A program made the translations under genes and the position numbers. The notes beneath the pieces are model-generated. The model was not told where the DNA came from. It saw only the letters and a list, made by a program, of their open reading frames with translations, and did no database searches. DNA of 64,000 bases from the NCBI RefSeq assembly GCF_009651005.1, contig NZ_WHVW01000002.1:1-64000 (forward strand), given 5' to 3'. This document shows, one piece after another, positions 44,887-54,653 of this stretch (positions are counted from its first letter, which is position 1; every line of letters begins with the position of its first letter). Source of the stretch: Sporosarcina obsidiansis (GTDB taxonomy: Bacteria > Bacillota > Bacilli > Bacillales_A > Planococcaceae).

Positions 44887-45828
44887 TTAATCCCGCCAGT
44901 TCTGGCCGCCTAATTTGAATGGTTTGCTGACCATACGAATTCTTTCCATAATCCTTGCTGCCTTGATCGGTTCTTTTTCACCACGTTGGGAAGTGGTTAA
45001 ATGGTGTTCTAGCTCACTATAGTCGAAATTAGACGTAAAGAATACGGGTAGTTTTTCAGCCATGCGATACTGTAAGATTGTCCCGAGCACTTCATCACGT
45101 GTCCATGTAGACATCGTTTCAGCTCCGATGTCATCTAGCATAAGAATCGGGGCCTTTTTGACAAACTCTACCTTTTCATCAAGTGTTTGATTTTGGATTG
45201 ATTGTTTCATTTCACGTAAAAACTCTGGAACATAGACAACGACTGTCTGTACCTGCCGTGTAGCCAGTTCGTTCGCCAAGGCACCTAAAATAAAGGATTT
45301 ACCAATGCCAAAGTCTCCATATAGATAGAATCCTCGTTCAGGTATCTTTCCTGTAGAGTCTACTTGATTCAAGAAGTCTTTTGCCGCTCTCATGACGATT
45401 ACTCGGCTGTCTTCCGAAAGAAAATCAACATTTGACAGGCGAGCTTCCATTACTTCTTTGGGCATATACATACTGTTGACCATTTTCGATACATTTCGAC
45501 GTTCATCGTCAAGCTGCTTCGTCGGACAGATGACATAGTCCAAATCGATTAATCGCTGCGCAATCACTAATTTAGGTTCGAAACCCTTCATGACATTAAT
45601 GCAGCCCGCTAAATTAGGACAGCGATCACATGCATGGGAAGCAGAGGTGTATTCATAAAGCTTACCAAGGCTACGATTCACAACCTCCGTATTCACTTCA
45701 TTTGAATGTTCACTGATGAATTGTTGGATTGCTGGGTCTTCGAGTACTTCTTTCCGAAGCTCTTCATATTTCGTAGCAAGCGAAGGGGCATTAACTACTC
45801 GCTTCATGGCCTCCCCAATTCGTTCCAT
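44887..45828 (-). CDS. dnaI: Primosomal protein DnaI (helicase loader)
   Basis: AAA+ ATPase that loads the replicative helicase DnaC onto DNA with DnaB and DnaD. The 313-residue protein has an N-terminal helicase-binding domain with a zinc motif (CDRCPNLAGC, about 64-73), Walker A YGDFGIGKS, Walker B ILMLDDIGAE and sensor I FFTSN. ATG 45828 lies one base beyond the dnaB stop codon, so the genes are coupled. nrdR-dnaB-dnaI is the standard Bacillales order. Confidence 0.96.
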   Translation of the reverse strand: MERIGEAMKRVVNAPSLATKYEELRKEVLEDPAIQQFISEHSNEVNTEVVNRSLGKLYEYTSASHACDRCPNLAGCINVMKGFEPKLVIAQRLIDLDYVICPTKQLDDERRNVSKMVNSMYMPKEVMEARLSNVDFLSEDSRVIVMRAAKDFLNQVDSTGKIPERGFYLYGDFGIGKSFILGALANELATRQVQTVVVYVPEFLREMKQSIQNQTLDEKVEFVKKAPILMLDDIGAETMSTWTRDEVLGTILQYRMAEKLPVFFTSNFDYSELEHHLTTSQRGEKEPIKAARIMERIRMVSKPFKLGGQNWRD

Positions 45829-45829
45829 G

Positions 45830-47197
45830 TTATTTCACCTCGGTTTCTTGTATACCTAATTCTTTCATTAATTTTTGTCGCTCTTCCTCGATATTAAAAT
45901 CAGAAGGTGCTTCTGTCTTTTTCGGTTTGTTATTTCGCTTAGCAAACCATTCAGGCACTTTTTCTTGTCGAGTAGTTTTCTGCTTTTTATTCGCAGTCTT
46001 TTTCCCTCCACTTTTCCACTCCAAGTACTGGTCATGCTCTTCTCGAGATAATTTCATAGCTGTTTTCGCATCCTTAACATCTTTGGAAGCCCAGTGAGAA
46101 GCGATTCGTTCAGCATATCCTTTTGTGATTTTACCGTCATTGCGAATCTTTAAATATTGGAAGAGGACATTTACCACACCAACTGGAAGCTCATGAGTAA
46201 CAATTAATTGCTCTGCTAGCTTTAAATCCACTTCAAAAGGTTCTTTCCCACCGCTCATTTCACGTAACATTTCCTTTGGAGAAATATTCTCCAAATAATG
46301 AATATACTCTTCTTCCTTGCTCATAGGTGCTTTTAAAACCTCTTTCGGTTGGGGTGCAGTGAAAGCAGTTTGTAATTTTGGCGGTTGCGAGGATCTATTC
46401 ATTTTATAAAATTCAGCTGCTGCTTTCCGCATTCTTTCCTCTGTCACTTGATGATTTTCATCCATTGCAATCATCACGACTTTCTGCATATCAATAGGAT
46501 TTAATGAATATAGGAATGAAAGCTTTGCAATCATTTCCTGGGAAATGTTGCGTAGCGATGACTTCGGAATCATTTGTTCGGATAGTCCGCTATAGAATAA
46601 TTCAAAGTTAAATTCCGAGAAATAAAATGGGATGCCCGGCGCTTCAGTCTTCCCTTTAAACTGTATTCCTGAAGCCAATTCCACTGCTTGTTCGCCTCTT
46701 GCTGGCTGAAACACGTCCAAAAATGTACGGGAAACATCTTGATAGTCTCTTTCAGCAATACCGTCATCCAAAAAACGGCTACGCAACTGACGGTACGGTT
46801 GCTCCCCAATTTTACTGAATAAAAAAGTAGACAATAAAGGATCGTTGAAGAAAGAGGGGGCATCTAATGGTGGCAGAAGTTCATAAAGAAATGACCGTTG
46901 CTCCCCTTCTCCTTGCTTTCGATATGTCCGGAGCAGTCCGATTGCCTCTAATGCAATCCTCGCTTGAAAAATAGGCTGAAGCGGGAAAGATAATACATTC
47001 ATTAAATAATAGTGGGAATGTTCTTGAGGCTCTCGGTTCTCGGCATCCGTCCAGAGTGTTAAAAACAAGCTGACGGCTTCAGAACCAATGAGTGGCTGAT
47101 AAAATAATGTAATCATCTGCCGATCGTAGGCAGAAAAAGGGTGGGTTAATTTTACCCGGAAGGAATCGACAGGCTGTAGTTCTGTATAAAGCATCAT
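45830..47197 (-). CDS. dnaB: Replication initiation and membrane attachment protein DnaB
   Basis: Firmicute-specific primosome protein (unrelated to E. coli DnaB helicase) acting at oriC and restart sites with DnaD and DnaI. The 455-residue protein has an N-terminal winged-helix DDBH1 region (about 1-100) and a DDBH2/DnaD-like domain at about 300-370 (SPKEMLREMSGGKEP). The C-terminal tail is basic (KSGGKKTANKKQKTTRQEK). GGAGG precedes the first ATG at 47197. It follows nrdR by 30 bp. Confidence 0.93.
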   Translation of the reverse strand: MMLYTELQPVDSFRVKLTHPFSAYDRQMITLFYQPLIGSEAVSLFLTLWTDAENREPQEHSHYYLMNVLSFPLQPIFQARIALEAIGLLRTYRKQGEGEQRSFLYELLPPLDAPSFFNDPLLSTFLFSKIGEQPYRQLRSRFLDDGIAERDYQDVSRTFLDVFQPARGEQAVELASGIQFKGKTEAPGIPFYFSEFNFELFYSGLSEQMIPKSSLRNISQEMIAKLSFLYSLNPIDMQKVVMIAMDENHQVTEERMRKAAAEFYKMNRSSQPPKLQTAFTAPQPKEVLKAPMSKEEEYIHYLENISPKEMLREMSGGKEPFEVDLKLAEQLIVTHELPVGVVNVLFQYLKIRNDGKITKGYAERIASHWASKDVKDAKTAMKLSREEHDQYLEWKSGGKKTANKKQKTTRQEKVPEWFAKRNNKPKKTEAPSDFNIEEERQKLMKELGIQETEVK

Positions 47198-47227
47198 GAC
47201 AATTGCCTCCTCCTTTGGTTAAACGAG

Positions 47228-47695
47228 TTACTCTTTTTGATCTTTTCTATTTTGTAGATGCTGTAATTCATCTATAAATACGGTAATGTCTTTGTATTGA
47301 CGATAAACAGAAGCGAAACGTACGTATGCGACCTCATCCACATCGACCAACCGCTCCATTACCATTTCTCCCACTTGGTCGGAGTCTATTTCAACAATTC
47401 CCGCGCTTCTCAATTCCTTTTCTATCGATATCACGATATCTTTCAATTTTTCAATAGGCACTGGCCGCTTTTCGCAGGCGCGGATCAATCCTCTGAGTAA
47501 TTTTTCACTGCTAAACTCTTCACGTGTCGCGTCTTTTTTAACAACGATTAGTGGAGAGTGTTCCACTTTTTCAAATGTCGTGAAACGAAAACTACATTTT
47601 TCGCATTCACGTCGTCTCCGTATCGAACGATTTTCTTCCGCAGGACGTGAATCGATAACACGCGTTCCATTATAATAACAAGCTGGACATAACAT
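47228..47695 (-). CDS. nrdR: Transcriptional repressor NrdR
   Basis: Represses ribonucleotide reductase genes in response to dATP/ATP. From ATG 47695 (GGAGG 8 nt upstream) the protein has 155 residues: an N-terminal zinc ribbon with CPAC and [21 protein letters not shown], and an ATP-cone domain ([16 protein letters not shown] onwards). The longer frame to 47779 is an artefact. It heads nrdR-dnaB-dnaI and follows gapB behind a terminator; the speD gene present between them in B. subtilis is missing. Confidence 0.96.
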   Translation of the reverse strand: MLCPACYYNGTRVIDSRPAEENRSIRRRRECEKCSFRFTTFEKVEHSPLIVVKKDATREEFSSEKLLRGLIRACEKRPVPIEKLKDIVISIEKELRSAGIVEIDSDQVGEMVMERLVDVDEVAYVRFASVYRQYKDITVFIDELQHLQNRKDQKE

Positions 47696-47769
47696 AGTCG
47701 GTTCCTCCGCATTTTTATTGGTACTTTTCATTATAACAGAAACTATCCACACAACAACCAGAGTACAAT

Positions 47770-47802
47770 GAAAAAGCACCTCACCGGTTGAGGTGAAGTG
47801 CC
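47770..47802 (-). terminator. Terminator behind gapB
   Basis: On the minus strand GCACTTCACCTC pairs with GAGGTGC (with a bulge) and is followed by TTTTTC. Confidence 0.75.
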
Positions 47803-47813
47803 AAAAATTATTA

Positions 47814-48836
47814 TTACAAAGTGACTTTGTTGTTTAAAGCTGCTGCAACTTTTTTTGTTAATTGGACAACACGCGCTGAATAGCCCCATTCGTTGTCATA
47901 CCAAGCTAACACTTTTACTTTGCGATCACCCATTACAATCGTAGAGAGACCATCAATCGTTGCAGATTCAGTGGTAGTATTGAAGTCAATAGATACTAGT
48001 GGTTCTTTCGTGAAACGAATAATACCTTTCATTGGTCCATTTGCAGCTTTTACAAATGCATTATTCACTTCTTCTACAGAAACATCTTGTTCCAAATCCA
48101 CTACTAAATCAACAAGTGAAACGTTTGGCGTTGGTATACGTAATGCCAAACCATGAATTTTCCCTTCAAGCTCTGGTAGCACCAAAGAAAGTGCTTTTGC
48201 TGCACCTGTTGAAGTCGGAATAATTGACTCGCTGCAAGAACGAGCACGACGCAAGTCTTTATGCGGATTATCTAAGTTTTTCTGATCATTTGTGAAAGCA
48301 TGTACTGTTGTCATCAAGCCATTCACAATACCGAATTCATCATTCAGTACTTTCGCAACTGGTGCCAAGCAATTTGTTGTACAGCTCGCATTGGAGATTA
48401 CACTGTGTTTTTCAATATCTAATTTGTCGTCATTCACACCAATGACTACTGTGACATCTTCATTCTTTCCAGGAGCGGTCAAGATTACTTTTTTCGCTCC
48501 TGAATCCAGGTGAAGAGCTGCTTTTTCACGTGAATTAAATACTCCGGTTGATTCTATAACAATATCAACACCAAGCTCTTTCCAAGGCAATTTAGCCGGG
48601 TCACGCTGCGTAATTAGTTGCACACGCTTGCCATCTACAATGATCGCATTTTCTTCTGCTTGGATCTCACCGTCAAAAACACCGTGAGTTGAATCATATT
48701 TTAATAGGTGAGCAATAGTTTCAGCTGGATATGTCGCGTTTACGGCAACTAAATTAACATCATCTTCCTTGATAATTTGACGGAATACCATCCGTCCAAT
48801 ACGGCCGAGTCCGTTAATTGCAATCGTAGTAGTCAT
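47814..48836 (-). CDS. gapB: Glyceraldehyde-3-phosphate dehydrogenase, GapB (NADP-type)
   Basis: Gluconeogenic GAPDH. The 340-residue protein has the Rossmann motif NGLGRIGR (8-15), the catalytic cysteine in [12 protein letters not shown] and the phosphate-site TSTGAAKA. At the end of the second beta strand it has [20 protein letters not shown] rather than the NDL of glycolytic GapA; loss of that aspartate favours NADP. Together with position beside coaE, mutM and polA this identifies GapB. AGGAGG precedes ATG 48836. In B. subtilis it is repressed by CcpN during glucose growth; no CcpN site was assigned here. Confidence 0.95.
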   Translation of the reverse strand: MTTTIAINGLGRIGRMVFRQIIKEDDVNLVAVNATYPAETIAHLLKYDSTHGVFDGEIQAEENAIIVDGKRVQLITQRDPAKLPWKELGVDIVIESTGVFNSREKAALHLDSGAKKVILTAPGKNEDVTVVIGVNDDKLDIEKHSVISNASCTTNCLAPVAKVLNDEFGIVNGLMTTVHAFTNDQKNLDNPHKDLRRARSCSESIIPTSTGAAKALSLVLPELEGKIHGLALRIPTPNVSLVDLVVDLEQDVSVEEVNNAFVKAANGPMKGIIRFTKEPLVSIDFNTTTESATIDGLSTIVMGDRKVKVLAWYDNEWGYSARVVQLTKKVAAALNNKVTL

Positions 48837-48980
48837 GTAAGGGATCCTCCTGCATGTATGTTATACTTATTATCTTATATTCGATCATTAGTATAACACA
48901 TATTACGATTTAGCCAACACTATTACGTTATTTATTTAAAAAATAATTTTTCTGAACACACAAAACTCTTCATATGGTGA

Positions 48981-49589
48981 TCAAAGAGGAATCGCTTTCC
49001 ATTTACGAAGGATTTCTACTAACTGTTTCTCAGTTTCTTCTATTGTTCCATTGTTATGAATGACTGCGTCGGCACCTTGTTCTTTAATTGTCATATCAAG
49101 TTGAGAAGCAATTCGAGCATCTGCTTCTTGTTCTGACAGTTCGTTTCGAGCAATGAGGCGTTGTTTTTGCAATTCTTTTGTGACGGAGACAACTAGAACT
49201 TTTTCTACATAGGAGTGTAGTTTACTTTCAAATAGTAAGGGGATGTCCATGATAACGGTCTGATAGCCTTGTCGCAAATATTCTTCTTTTTGTCTGACCA
49301 TGTGAGCCCTGATCGCTGGATGCATCATTTCGTTTAACTGGCTACGCTTGCCGGCATCACCGAAAACAATAGCGCCTAGTTTCTCACGGTTCAGAGATCC
49401 ATCTTGCTGAATAACGTCGCTACCGAATGAATTTTGAATCTCTATAAGAAGAGGACTGTCTGGTTCTACAACTTGCCGCGCAATCACATCTGCATCTACA
49501 ATGGGGTAACCTTTTTCACGCAGCATAGTGGCGACCGTACTTTTACCACTCGCAATGCTACCTGTCAATCCGATGATCATTCTGCTCAC
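48981..49589 (-). CDS. coaE: Dephospho-CoA kinase
   Basis: Last step of CoA synthesis: phosphorylation of the ribose 3'-OH of dephospho-CoA. The 202-residue P-loop kinase has GLTGSIASGKST (7-18), DADVIARQVVEP and the lid/CoA region VMDIPLLFES. Its start is 3 bp after the mutM stop codon. Operon context polA-mutM-coaE is as in B. subtilis (the intervening membrane gene ytaF is missing). Confidence 0.96.
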   Translation of the reverse strand: MSRMIIGLTGSIASGKSTVATMLREKGYPIVDADVIARQVVEPDSPLLIEIQNSFGSDVIQQDGSLNREKLGAIVFGDAGKRSQLNEMMHPAIRAHMVRQKEEYLRQGYQTVIMDIPLLFESKLHSYVEKVLVVSVTKELQKQRLIARNELSEQEADARIASQLDMTIKEQGADAVIHNNGTIEETEKQLVEILRKWKAIPL

Positions 49590-49592
49590 TCC

Positions 49593-50465
49593 TTATTTTT
49601 GACATGAAGGACAATAAACTGAAGTTCTTCCGGCAATCTGCTTGCTTTTCGTTGGTTTCCCACATGTGCCACAGACTTTTTTTCCGTACATATGCAATCT
49701 ATTTTGCATCGTACCTGCGTTGCCATTGACAGAACGATAGTCTGAAATGGTACTTCCCCCTGCGTCGATACTTTCTTGTAACACACGAACTATTTCTTGG
49801 AATAGTTGTACTTTACGTTTCCTACTAATTCGATCACACGTACGTGCAGGATGAATATTCATGTGGAACAACGCTTCTGTCGCGTAAATATTCCCACACC
49901 CAGAAATGACTTTACCATCCATAATGACTTCTTTAATTGCTTTCCCTTTATACTTTGTAGACTCTGCTAATATGAGAAAGTGATCCAGCGCGTCTTCTGA
50001 AAAAGGTTCAGGCGCCATTTCAAGCAGTGGTGGAAAGTCTTCTTCCGTTTGCAAAAGACGCATTTCCCCAAAGCGACGTATATCCGAATATACGAGCAAA
50101 CCGCCATCTTCCATTTCTAAAAAGATGTGCGCGTGTTTACGAAACTTCTCTTCTGTTATTTCATTAGGAGAATTGACGACGAACCACGCACCCGTCATCC
50201 CTAAATGACTGACGAGTAGATGGGGTTGTTCCTTTTTCTGCAAATGAAAATAAATATATTTACTACGACGCACAATCTTCACAATCTGCATTTGCTCTAA
50301 TACTTGAAGAAAGTCTTCCACTGTTCTCCCTTTAATAATGGTTTCTTTCCCAGCTAATTTGGATGTCACCACTGTATCTGAGACAGAAAGCCTTTTGATC
50401 GTTCTTCCTTCAACGAGCGGTGCAAGATCACGCACCACTCCTTCTACTTCCGGTAGTTCTGGCAT
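49593..50465 (-). CDS. mutM: Formamidopyrimidine-DNA glycosylase
   Basis: Base-excision repair enzyme removing 8-oxoguanine and formamidopyrimidines, with AP-lyase activity. From ATG 50465 the mature protein begins PELPEVEGV with the catalytic proline P2 and E3 (initiator Met counted as 1). It has the H2TH region and a C-terminal zinc finger CGTCGKPTKSKQIAGRTSVYC followed by PSCQ. The frame open to 50504 overlaps polA and is not used. The ribosome site (GAGTGGG) is weak; the start is 10 bp after polA, so coupling is likely. Confidence 0.96.
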   Translation of the reverse strand: MPELPEVEGVVRDLAPLVEGRTIKRLSVSDTVVTSKLAGKETIIKGRTVEDFLQVLEQMQIVKIVRRSKYIYFHLQKKEQPHLLVSHLGMTGAWFVVNSPNEITEEKFRKHAHIFLEMEDGGLLVYSDIRRFGEMRLLQTEEDFPPLLEMAPEPFSEDALDHFLILAESTKYKGKAIKEVIMDGKVISGCGNIYATEALFHMNIHPARTCDRISRKRKVQLFQEIVRVLQESIDAGGSTISDYRSVNGNAGTMQNRLHMYGKKVCGTCGKPTKSKQIAGRTSVYCPSCQK

Positions 50466-50475
50466 GTATACCCAC

Positions 50476-53100
50476 TCACTTCGTTTCGTACCAAGACTTG
50501 CCATGATTCCAATCGACTTTTAATGGAACATCTAGCTGAAGCGTTTGTTCCATGACTTCTGGTACGATTTCTATTAATTTCTCTAATTCTGCAACAGGGG
50601 CTTCAAAAATCAATTCGTCATGCACTTGCAATAGCATGCGTGCTTGGAGCTGTTCTTGCTCAAGTCTTGCATCCATGTCGATCATCGCTTTTTTAATAAT
50701 ATCCGCTGCAGTTCCTTGAATCGGTGTGTTCATAGCGGTCCGTTCTGCAAAACTCCGCAGATTGAAATTAGAACTTGTAATATCAGGCAGGTAACGGCGT
50801 CTATTGAGCAAAGTCGTTACATACCCTTTTTGCTTCGCATCAATAATACTATCATCCATATATTGCTTGACCCCCGGGAAACTTGCCAAATACGTATCGA
50901 TAAACTCCCCTGCTTCTTTACGTGTAATGTTCAAGCTTTGAGACAATCCATAGTCACTGATGCCATACACAATACCAAAGTTGACAGCTTTTGCAGCACG
51001 ACGCATATTGCTGTCAACTTCATCTTCCGACACACCAAATACATCCATAGCGGTCTTCGTATGAATGTCCGCTCCTTGACGGAATGCTTCGATCAGTTTT
51101 TCGTCCTGCGAAATGTGAGCTAGCACACGTAATTCAATTTGAGAATAATCTGCTGCGAACATAATCCATTCTGGTTCAGATGGAATGAACGCAGCTCGAA
51201 TTTTCCGCCCTTCTTCCAATCGAATAGGGATGTTCTGCAAGTTAGGATTAATAGAGCTTAAACGACCTGTTTGGGTCAATGCTTGCTGAAAGCGTGTATG
51301 AATTTTTCCATCTTCATGAATTTCTTTAGAAAGACCTTCTATATAAGTCGAGTTCAACTTTCCAAGCTGGCGATAAAGCAAAATATGCTGAATAACTTCA
51401 TGCTCACTCTCAAGCTTTTCCAAAACATCAGCTGCAGTTGAGTAGCCTGTTTTTGTCTTCTTGATCGGTGTTAGACCGATTTTCTCAAACAGTATGACAC
51501 CCAGCTGTTTCGGTGAATTGATATTAAATTTATCACCGGCGATTTCATAGATTTGCTGCTCAATCAACTCAAGACGTTCAGACAATTGATGCCCGATCGT
51601 TTGAAGCACATCCAAATCGGTCTTCACGCCGGTCACTTCCATCTTTCCTAAGATTTTCGCTAATGGAAGTTCAAGCTCGTGAAATAATTCTTGTTGCTCG
51701 TTATCTTCTAATTGTTTGGATACGACAGCGTGTAGCTGCCACACTGCATGAGCTTTTCTTGCGACATGCTCTGCAAGTTGATCTACAGAAGGTAGTGATC
51801 GTTTTGCCCCTTTGCCATATACGGACTCATCACTCTTCACGCCATGATAACCGAAAGAACGCACTATTTCCGCTACATCTCCAGTCGAGAAGGAAGGATT
51901 AACTATATACGCTGCTAGCATCAAATCAAAGTCCGCACCGTTAAGTTCCATGTCAAGTCTGGCAATTGCTGCATACGCTGCCTTCGAGTCAGATGCGTAT
52001 TTCGTCATCGCTTCACTTCCAAGCCAGTCCTTCAATTCAGACGAGGTTTTCGCTACCTCTGTTGAAATAAAGTAGGTATTGAATTCATCTGCCAATCCAA
52101 TCCCTAAAATATCCGCAGATAAGTAATTGTCTCCGTCCATTTCCACATGAAGAGACATCGTATCGTTAAGCATGTCCGAAGTTACTTTATCTACGATTTG
52201 AATGGTAATGTCATCCATCGGCTGCACGTCGACTGGCGCATCTAGCTTCTCTAAGAGTGAATTAAACTGAAGCTCTTTGTATAGATTGATGACTTGTTCC
52301 TCATCTCTGCCCGGGAACACGAGATCTTCTAATAAAACTTCTACAGGTGCATGCACTTCAATTGTTGCGAGTTTTTTACTCATGAAAGCCTGTTCTTTGT
52401 TGGACACTAAGTTTTCTTTCATTTTCTTTGCTGTAATTTGATCGATCGATTCATAGACCTTTTCTACTGAACCATATTCTTTCAATAATTTCAGTGCTGT
52501 TTTTTCTCCGATGCCCGGTACTCCTGGAATATTGTCAGATGCATCTCCCATTAAGCCTTTCATATCGATAATCTGTAATGGCGCGATCCCATACTTTTCT
52601 TCAATATGTTGCGGTGTGTATTTTTCGAGGTCCGTAATTCCTTTCCTCGTAATACAAACTGTCGTCTGTTCATTTGCAAGCTGTGTTAGATCTTTATCTC
52701 CAGAAATCACGACTACTTCAGCTTTTGCTTCACTGCATTCTCTGCTCAACGTGCCAATAATATCATCTGCTTCGTAAAGATCGAGTTCGTATTGCGATAT
52801 TCCGAATGCTTCGATTAACTTGCGAATATAAGGGAATTGCTCGGATAATTCAGGTGGAGTCTTCTGACGTCCCCCTTTATATTCCGTGAAAGTATTATGA
52901 CGGAACGTTGTTTTTCCCGCATCCCACGCTACTAAGACGTGTGTTGGTTTTTCATTATCCAGAATCGTTTCAAGCATCATCGTAAATCCATATACAGCAT
53001 TTGTGTGTATTCCTTTATCATTCGTCAATAATGGTAAAGCAAAAAAAGCTCGATACGCTAAACTGTTACCATCGAGTAAAACTATTTTCTTCTTAGTCAA
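50476..53100 (-). CDS. polA: DNA polymerase I
   Basis: Gap-filling polymerase for repair and Okazaki fragment processing. About 874 residues: N-terminal 5'-nuclease (LLDGNSLAYRAFFALPLL, AWDAGKTTFRH, DIIGTLSRE), a middle 3'-5' exonuclease-like domain (about 300-465) without the usual DxE catalytic pattern, as in other Bacillus Pol I, and a polymerase domain with motif A DYSQIELRVLAHIS and motif C QVHDELIFE. Start: AAGGAG is too close to the GTG at 53112 but about 11 nt from a TTG at 53100, which gives the family-like opening TKKKIVLLDGNS; TTG is preferred. First of polA-mutM-coaE. Confidence 0.96.
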   Translation of the reverse strand: MTKKKIVLLDGNSLAYRAFFALPLLTNDKGIHTNAVYGFTMMLETILDNEKPTHVLVAWDAGKTTFRHNTFTEYKGGRQKTPPELSEQFPYIRKLIEAFGISQYELDLYEADDIIGTLSRECSEAKAEVVVISGDKDLTQLANEQTTVCITRKGITDLEKYTPQHIEEKYGIAPLQIIDMKGLMGDASDNIPGVPGIGEKTALKLLKEYGSVEKVYESIDQITAKKMKENLVSNKEQAFMSKKLATIEVHAPVEVLLEDLVFPGRDEEQVINLYKELQFNSLLEKLDAPVDVQPMDDITIQIVDKVTSDMLNDTMSLHVEMDGDNYLSADILGIGLADEFNTYFISTEVAKTSSELKDWLGSEAMTKYASDSKAAYAAIARLDMELNGADFDLMLAAYIVNPSFSTGDVAEIVRSFGYHGVKSDESVYGKGAKRSLPSVDQLAEHVARKAHAVWQLHAVVSKQLEDNEQQELFHELELPLAKILGKMEVTGVKTDLDVLQTIGHQLSERLELIEQQIYEIAGDKFNINSPKQLGVILFEKIGLTPIKKTKTGYSTAADVLEKLESEHEVIQHILLYRQLGKLNSTYIEGLSKEIHEDGKIHTRFQQALTQTGRLSSINPNLQNIPIRLEEGRKIRAAFIPSEPEWIMFAADYSQIELRVLAHISQDEKLIEAFRQGADIHTKTAMDVFGVSEDEVDSNMRRAAKAVNFGIVYGISDYGLSQSLNITRKEAGEFIDTYLASFPGVKQYMDDSIIDAKQKGYVTTLLNRRRYLPDITSSNFNLRSFAERTAMNTPIQGTAADIIKKAMIDMDARLEQEQLQARMLLQVHDELIFEAPVAELEKLIEIVPEVMEQTLQLDVPLKVDWNHGKSWYETK

Positions 53101-53153
53101 ATTCCATCCCACTCCTTGTGTCGTCGATCTTATTCTTCTGTCCTTTTAAGCCC

Positions 53154-53560
53154 TCCAACGCCTGTCGTGGCTTGACGGCGCTTTCCGCTTTTGGTGACAT
53201 CCAGCTCCCACGGCTAGCCCCTCGGGACACTTCAGTCTGACTTCTACAGGCAAAAAGCGCCTGTAGCTACCAGCCTTCCAGTGCCTGTCGGGGCTGAACA
53301 GCCGTCTCCGCTTTTGGTGACATCTAGCTTCAAGCGCCAGCCTCTCGGGTCGTTTCGATCTTAAAGATAAAGGCAAAGAGCGCCTTTATTTTAAGCCCTC
53401 CAACGCCTGTCGAGGCTTGACGGCGCTTTCCGCTTTTGGTGACATCCAGCTCCAAGCGCCAGCCTCTCGGGTCGTTTCGGTCTTAAAGATAAAGGCAAAG
53501 AGCGCCTTTATTTTAAGCCCTCCAACGCCTGTCGTGGCTTGACGGCGCTTTCCGCTTTTG
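53154..53560. repeat. Tandem array of a 122-bp repeat, about 3.3 copies
   Basis: Units begin TCCAACGCCTGTCG (or TCCAGTGCCTGTCG) at 53154, 53277, 53399 and 53521, spaced 123, 122 and 122 bp; the fourth stops after 40 bp at CCGCTTTTG. Common blocks are GCTTGACGGCGCTTTCCGCT, TTTTGGTGACATCCAGCTCC, GCCTCTCGGGTCGTTTCG and AAAGGCAAAGAGCGCCTTTA. Units 2 and 3 are closest; unit 1 is most diverged in its second half. Open frames through it are repeat artefacts, not genes. I recall similar CTAGCCCCTCGGG-type repeats dispersed in Bacillaceae. A single inverted copy lies at 6331-6416. Confidence 0.85.
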
Positions 53561-53630
53561 AATAAAAACACGCCATTTCCATTTAGTTTACCATGTTTGG
53601 CAACTGTAAATGAAAATGACGCACTTGTTG

Positions 53631-54653
53631 TTATTTTAAATAGCCAGTCAGCAATTTAGCATATGGTGAATCTGATGGAAGAATGATCATCGTTTCGTCA
53701 TCCACTACTTTAGAATAGGATTGTAACGTTCTGTATAAGTTATAAAACTCAGGATCTTTAGCAAAGGTGTCGTTATAGATTTTAGCAGCTTCCGCTTCCC
53801 CTTGCGCCGTTACAATCGCGGCTTCCTTTTTGGCTTTCGCCAGCATCTCCTGTACTTCTCTATCCGTTTCTGCTTCAATTTTTCGTTTTTCCGCGTCCCC
53901 TTCAGATAAATAAGATTGCGCGGTCGATTGACGTTCAGAGATCATTCGGGTATAGATGGATTGTTCGTTCTCTTCCGGAAGATCAATTCGTTTCATCCGG
54001 ACGTCGACCACTTCAATCCCAAAATTCCCGTCAGCCAGGAAATCATTGACTTTTTCAGTCACACGGTCATTCAAGCTTCCGCGTCCAGAGTCTTCGTCAT
54101 TGACGACATCGACATAATTCAGACGTCCCATTTCATTCCGTACAACAGAATAGATGAACTCTCCCAATCGCGCTTCTGCGTTAACGATATTACGAGCATT
54201 GGATATCATTTTACCCGGGTCCGTAATATGCCATACCGCATAGTTGTCAATGATGATCCGCTTTTTATCCTTCGTAGTGATTTCCGCTTCCTGTACGTTA
54301 TACGTCATTTGGTTTTTAGGAAGTACCGAGACACTTTGAATGAATGGAATTTTCATATTGATTCCTGGTTCTTTGACAATTCGTGTAATTTCACCAAATT
54401 GACGGACTACTCGATATTCATTCTCTTTCACGATGAATAAATTGGAAAGGAGGATGACCACTACAGCGAAGGCAACCGTTAGCATGATGATCATTTTCGC
54501 GTAGCGTTTGACATCGACTACCTTTTTAGGTTTGATGACTTTCACTTTCGGATCTGCTTCTGGTACTTTCTGAGTGTTTTTATTCTTTTCAGATTCACTC
54601 ATTTTCTTCATAGCTTCTTCTATTTTTTTGAAAGGATTTTGGTCGTTACTCAT
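53631..54653 (-). CDS. hflC: SPFH-domain protease modulator HflC
   Basis: Partner of HflK in a membrane complex that modulates the FtsH protease. The 340-residue protein has a charged N-terminal extension, one membrane anchor (about 53-74, MIIMLTVAFAVVVILLSNLF), an SPFH/band-7 domain (VKENEYRVVRQFGEITRIVKEPG) and a C-terminal coiled coil (RKIEAETDREVQEMLAKAKK). The extension of about 50 residues before the anchor is longer than in E. coli HflC. Its ATG overlaps the end of hflK by 4 bp. Confidence 0.9.
   Translation of the reverse strand: MSNDQNPFKKIEEAMKKMSESEKNKNTQKVPEADPKVKVIKPKKVVDVKRYAKMIIMLTVAFAVVVILLSNLFIVKENEYRVVRQFGEITRIVKEPGINMKIPFIQSVSVLPKNQMTYNVQEAEITTKDKKRIIIDNYAVWHITDPGKMISNARNIVNAEARLGEFIYSVVRNEMGRLNYVDVVNDEDSGRGSLNDRVTEKVNDFLADGNFGIEVVDVRMKRIDLPEENEQSIYTRMISERQSTAQSYLSEGDAEKRKIEAETDREVQEMLAKAKKEAAIVTAQGEAEAAKIYNDTFAKDPEFYNLYRTLQSYSKVVDDETMIILPSDSPYAKLLTGYLK

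Noticed and set aside
50645..51123. Plus-strand 159-codon frame opposite polA
   Set aside because: Shadow of the conserved polA coding strand; no ribosome site or recognisable protein.
53146..53571. Two minus-strand open frames of 76 and 61 codons
   Set aside because: They run through the tandem 122-bp repeat and owe their openness to its composition; no ribosome site and repeated peptide segments.
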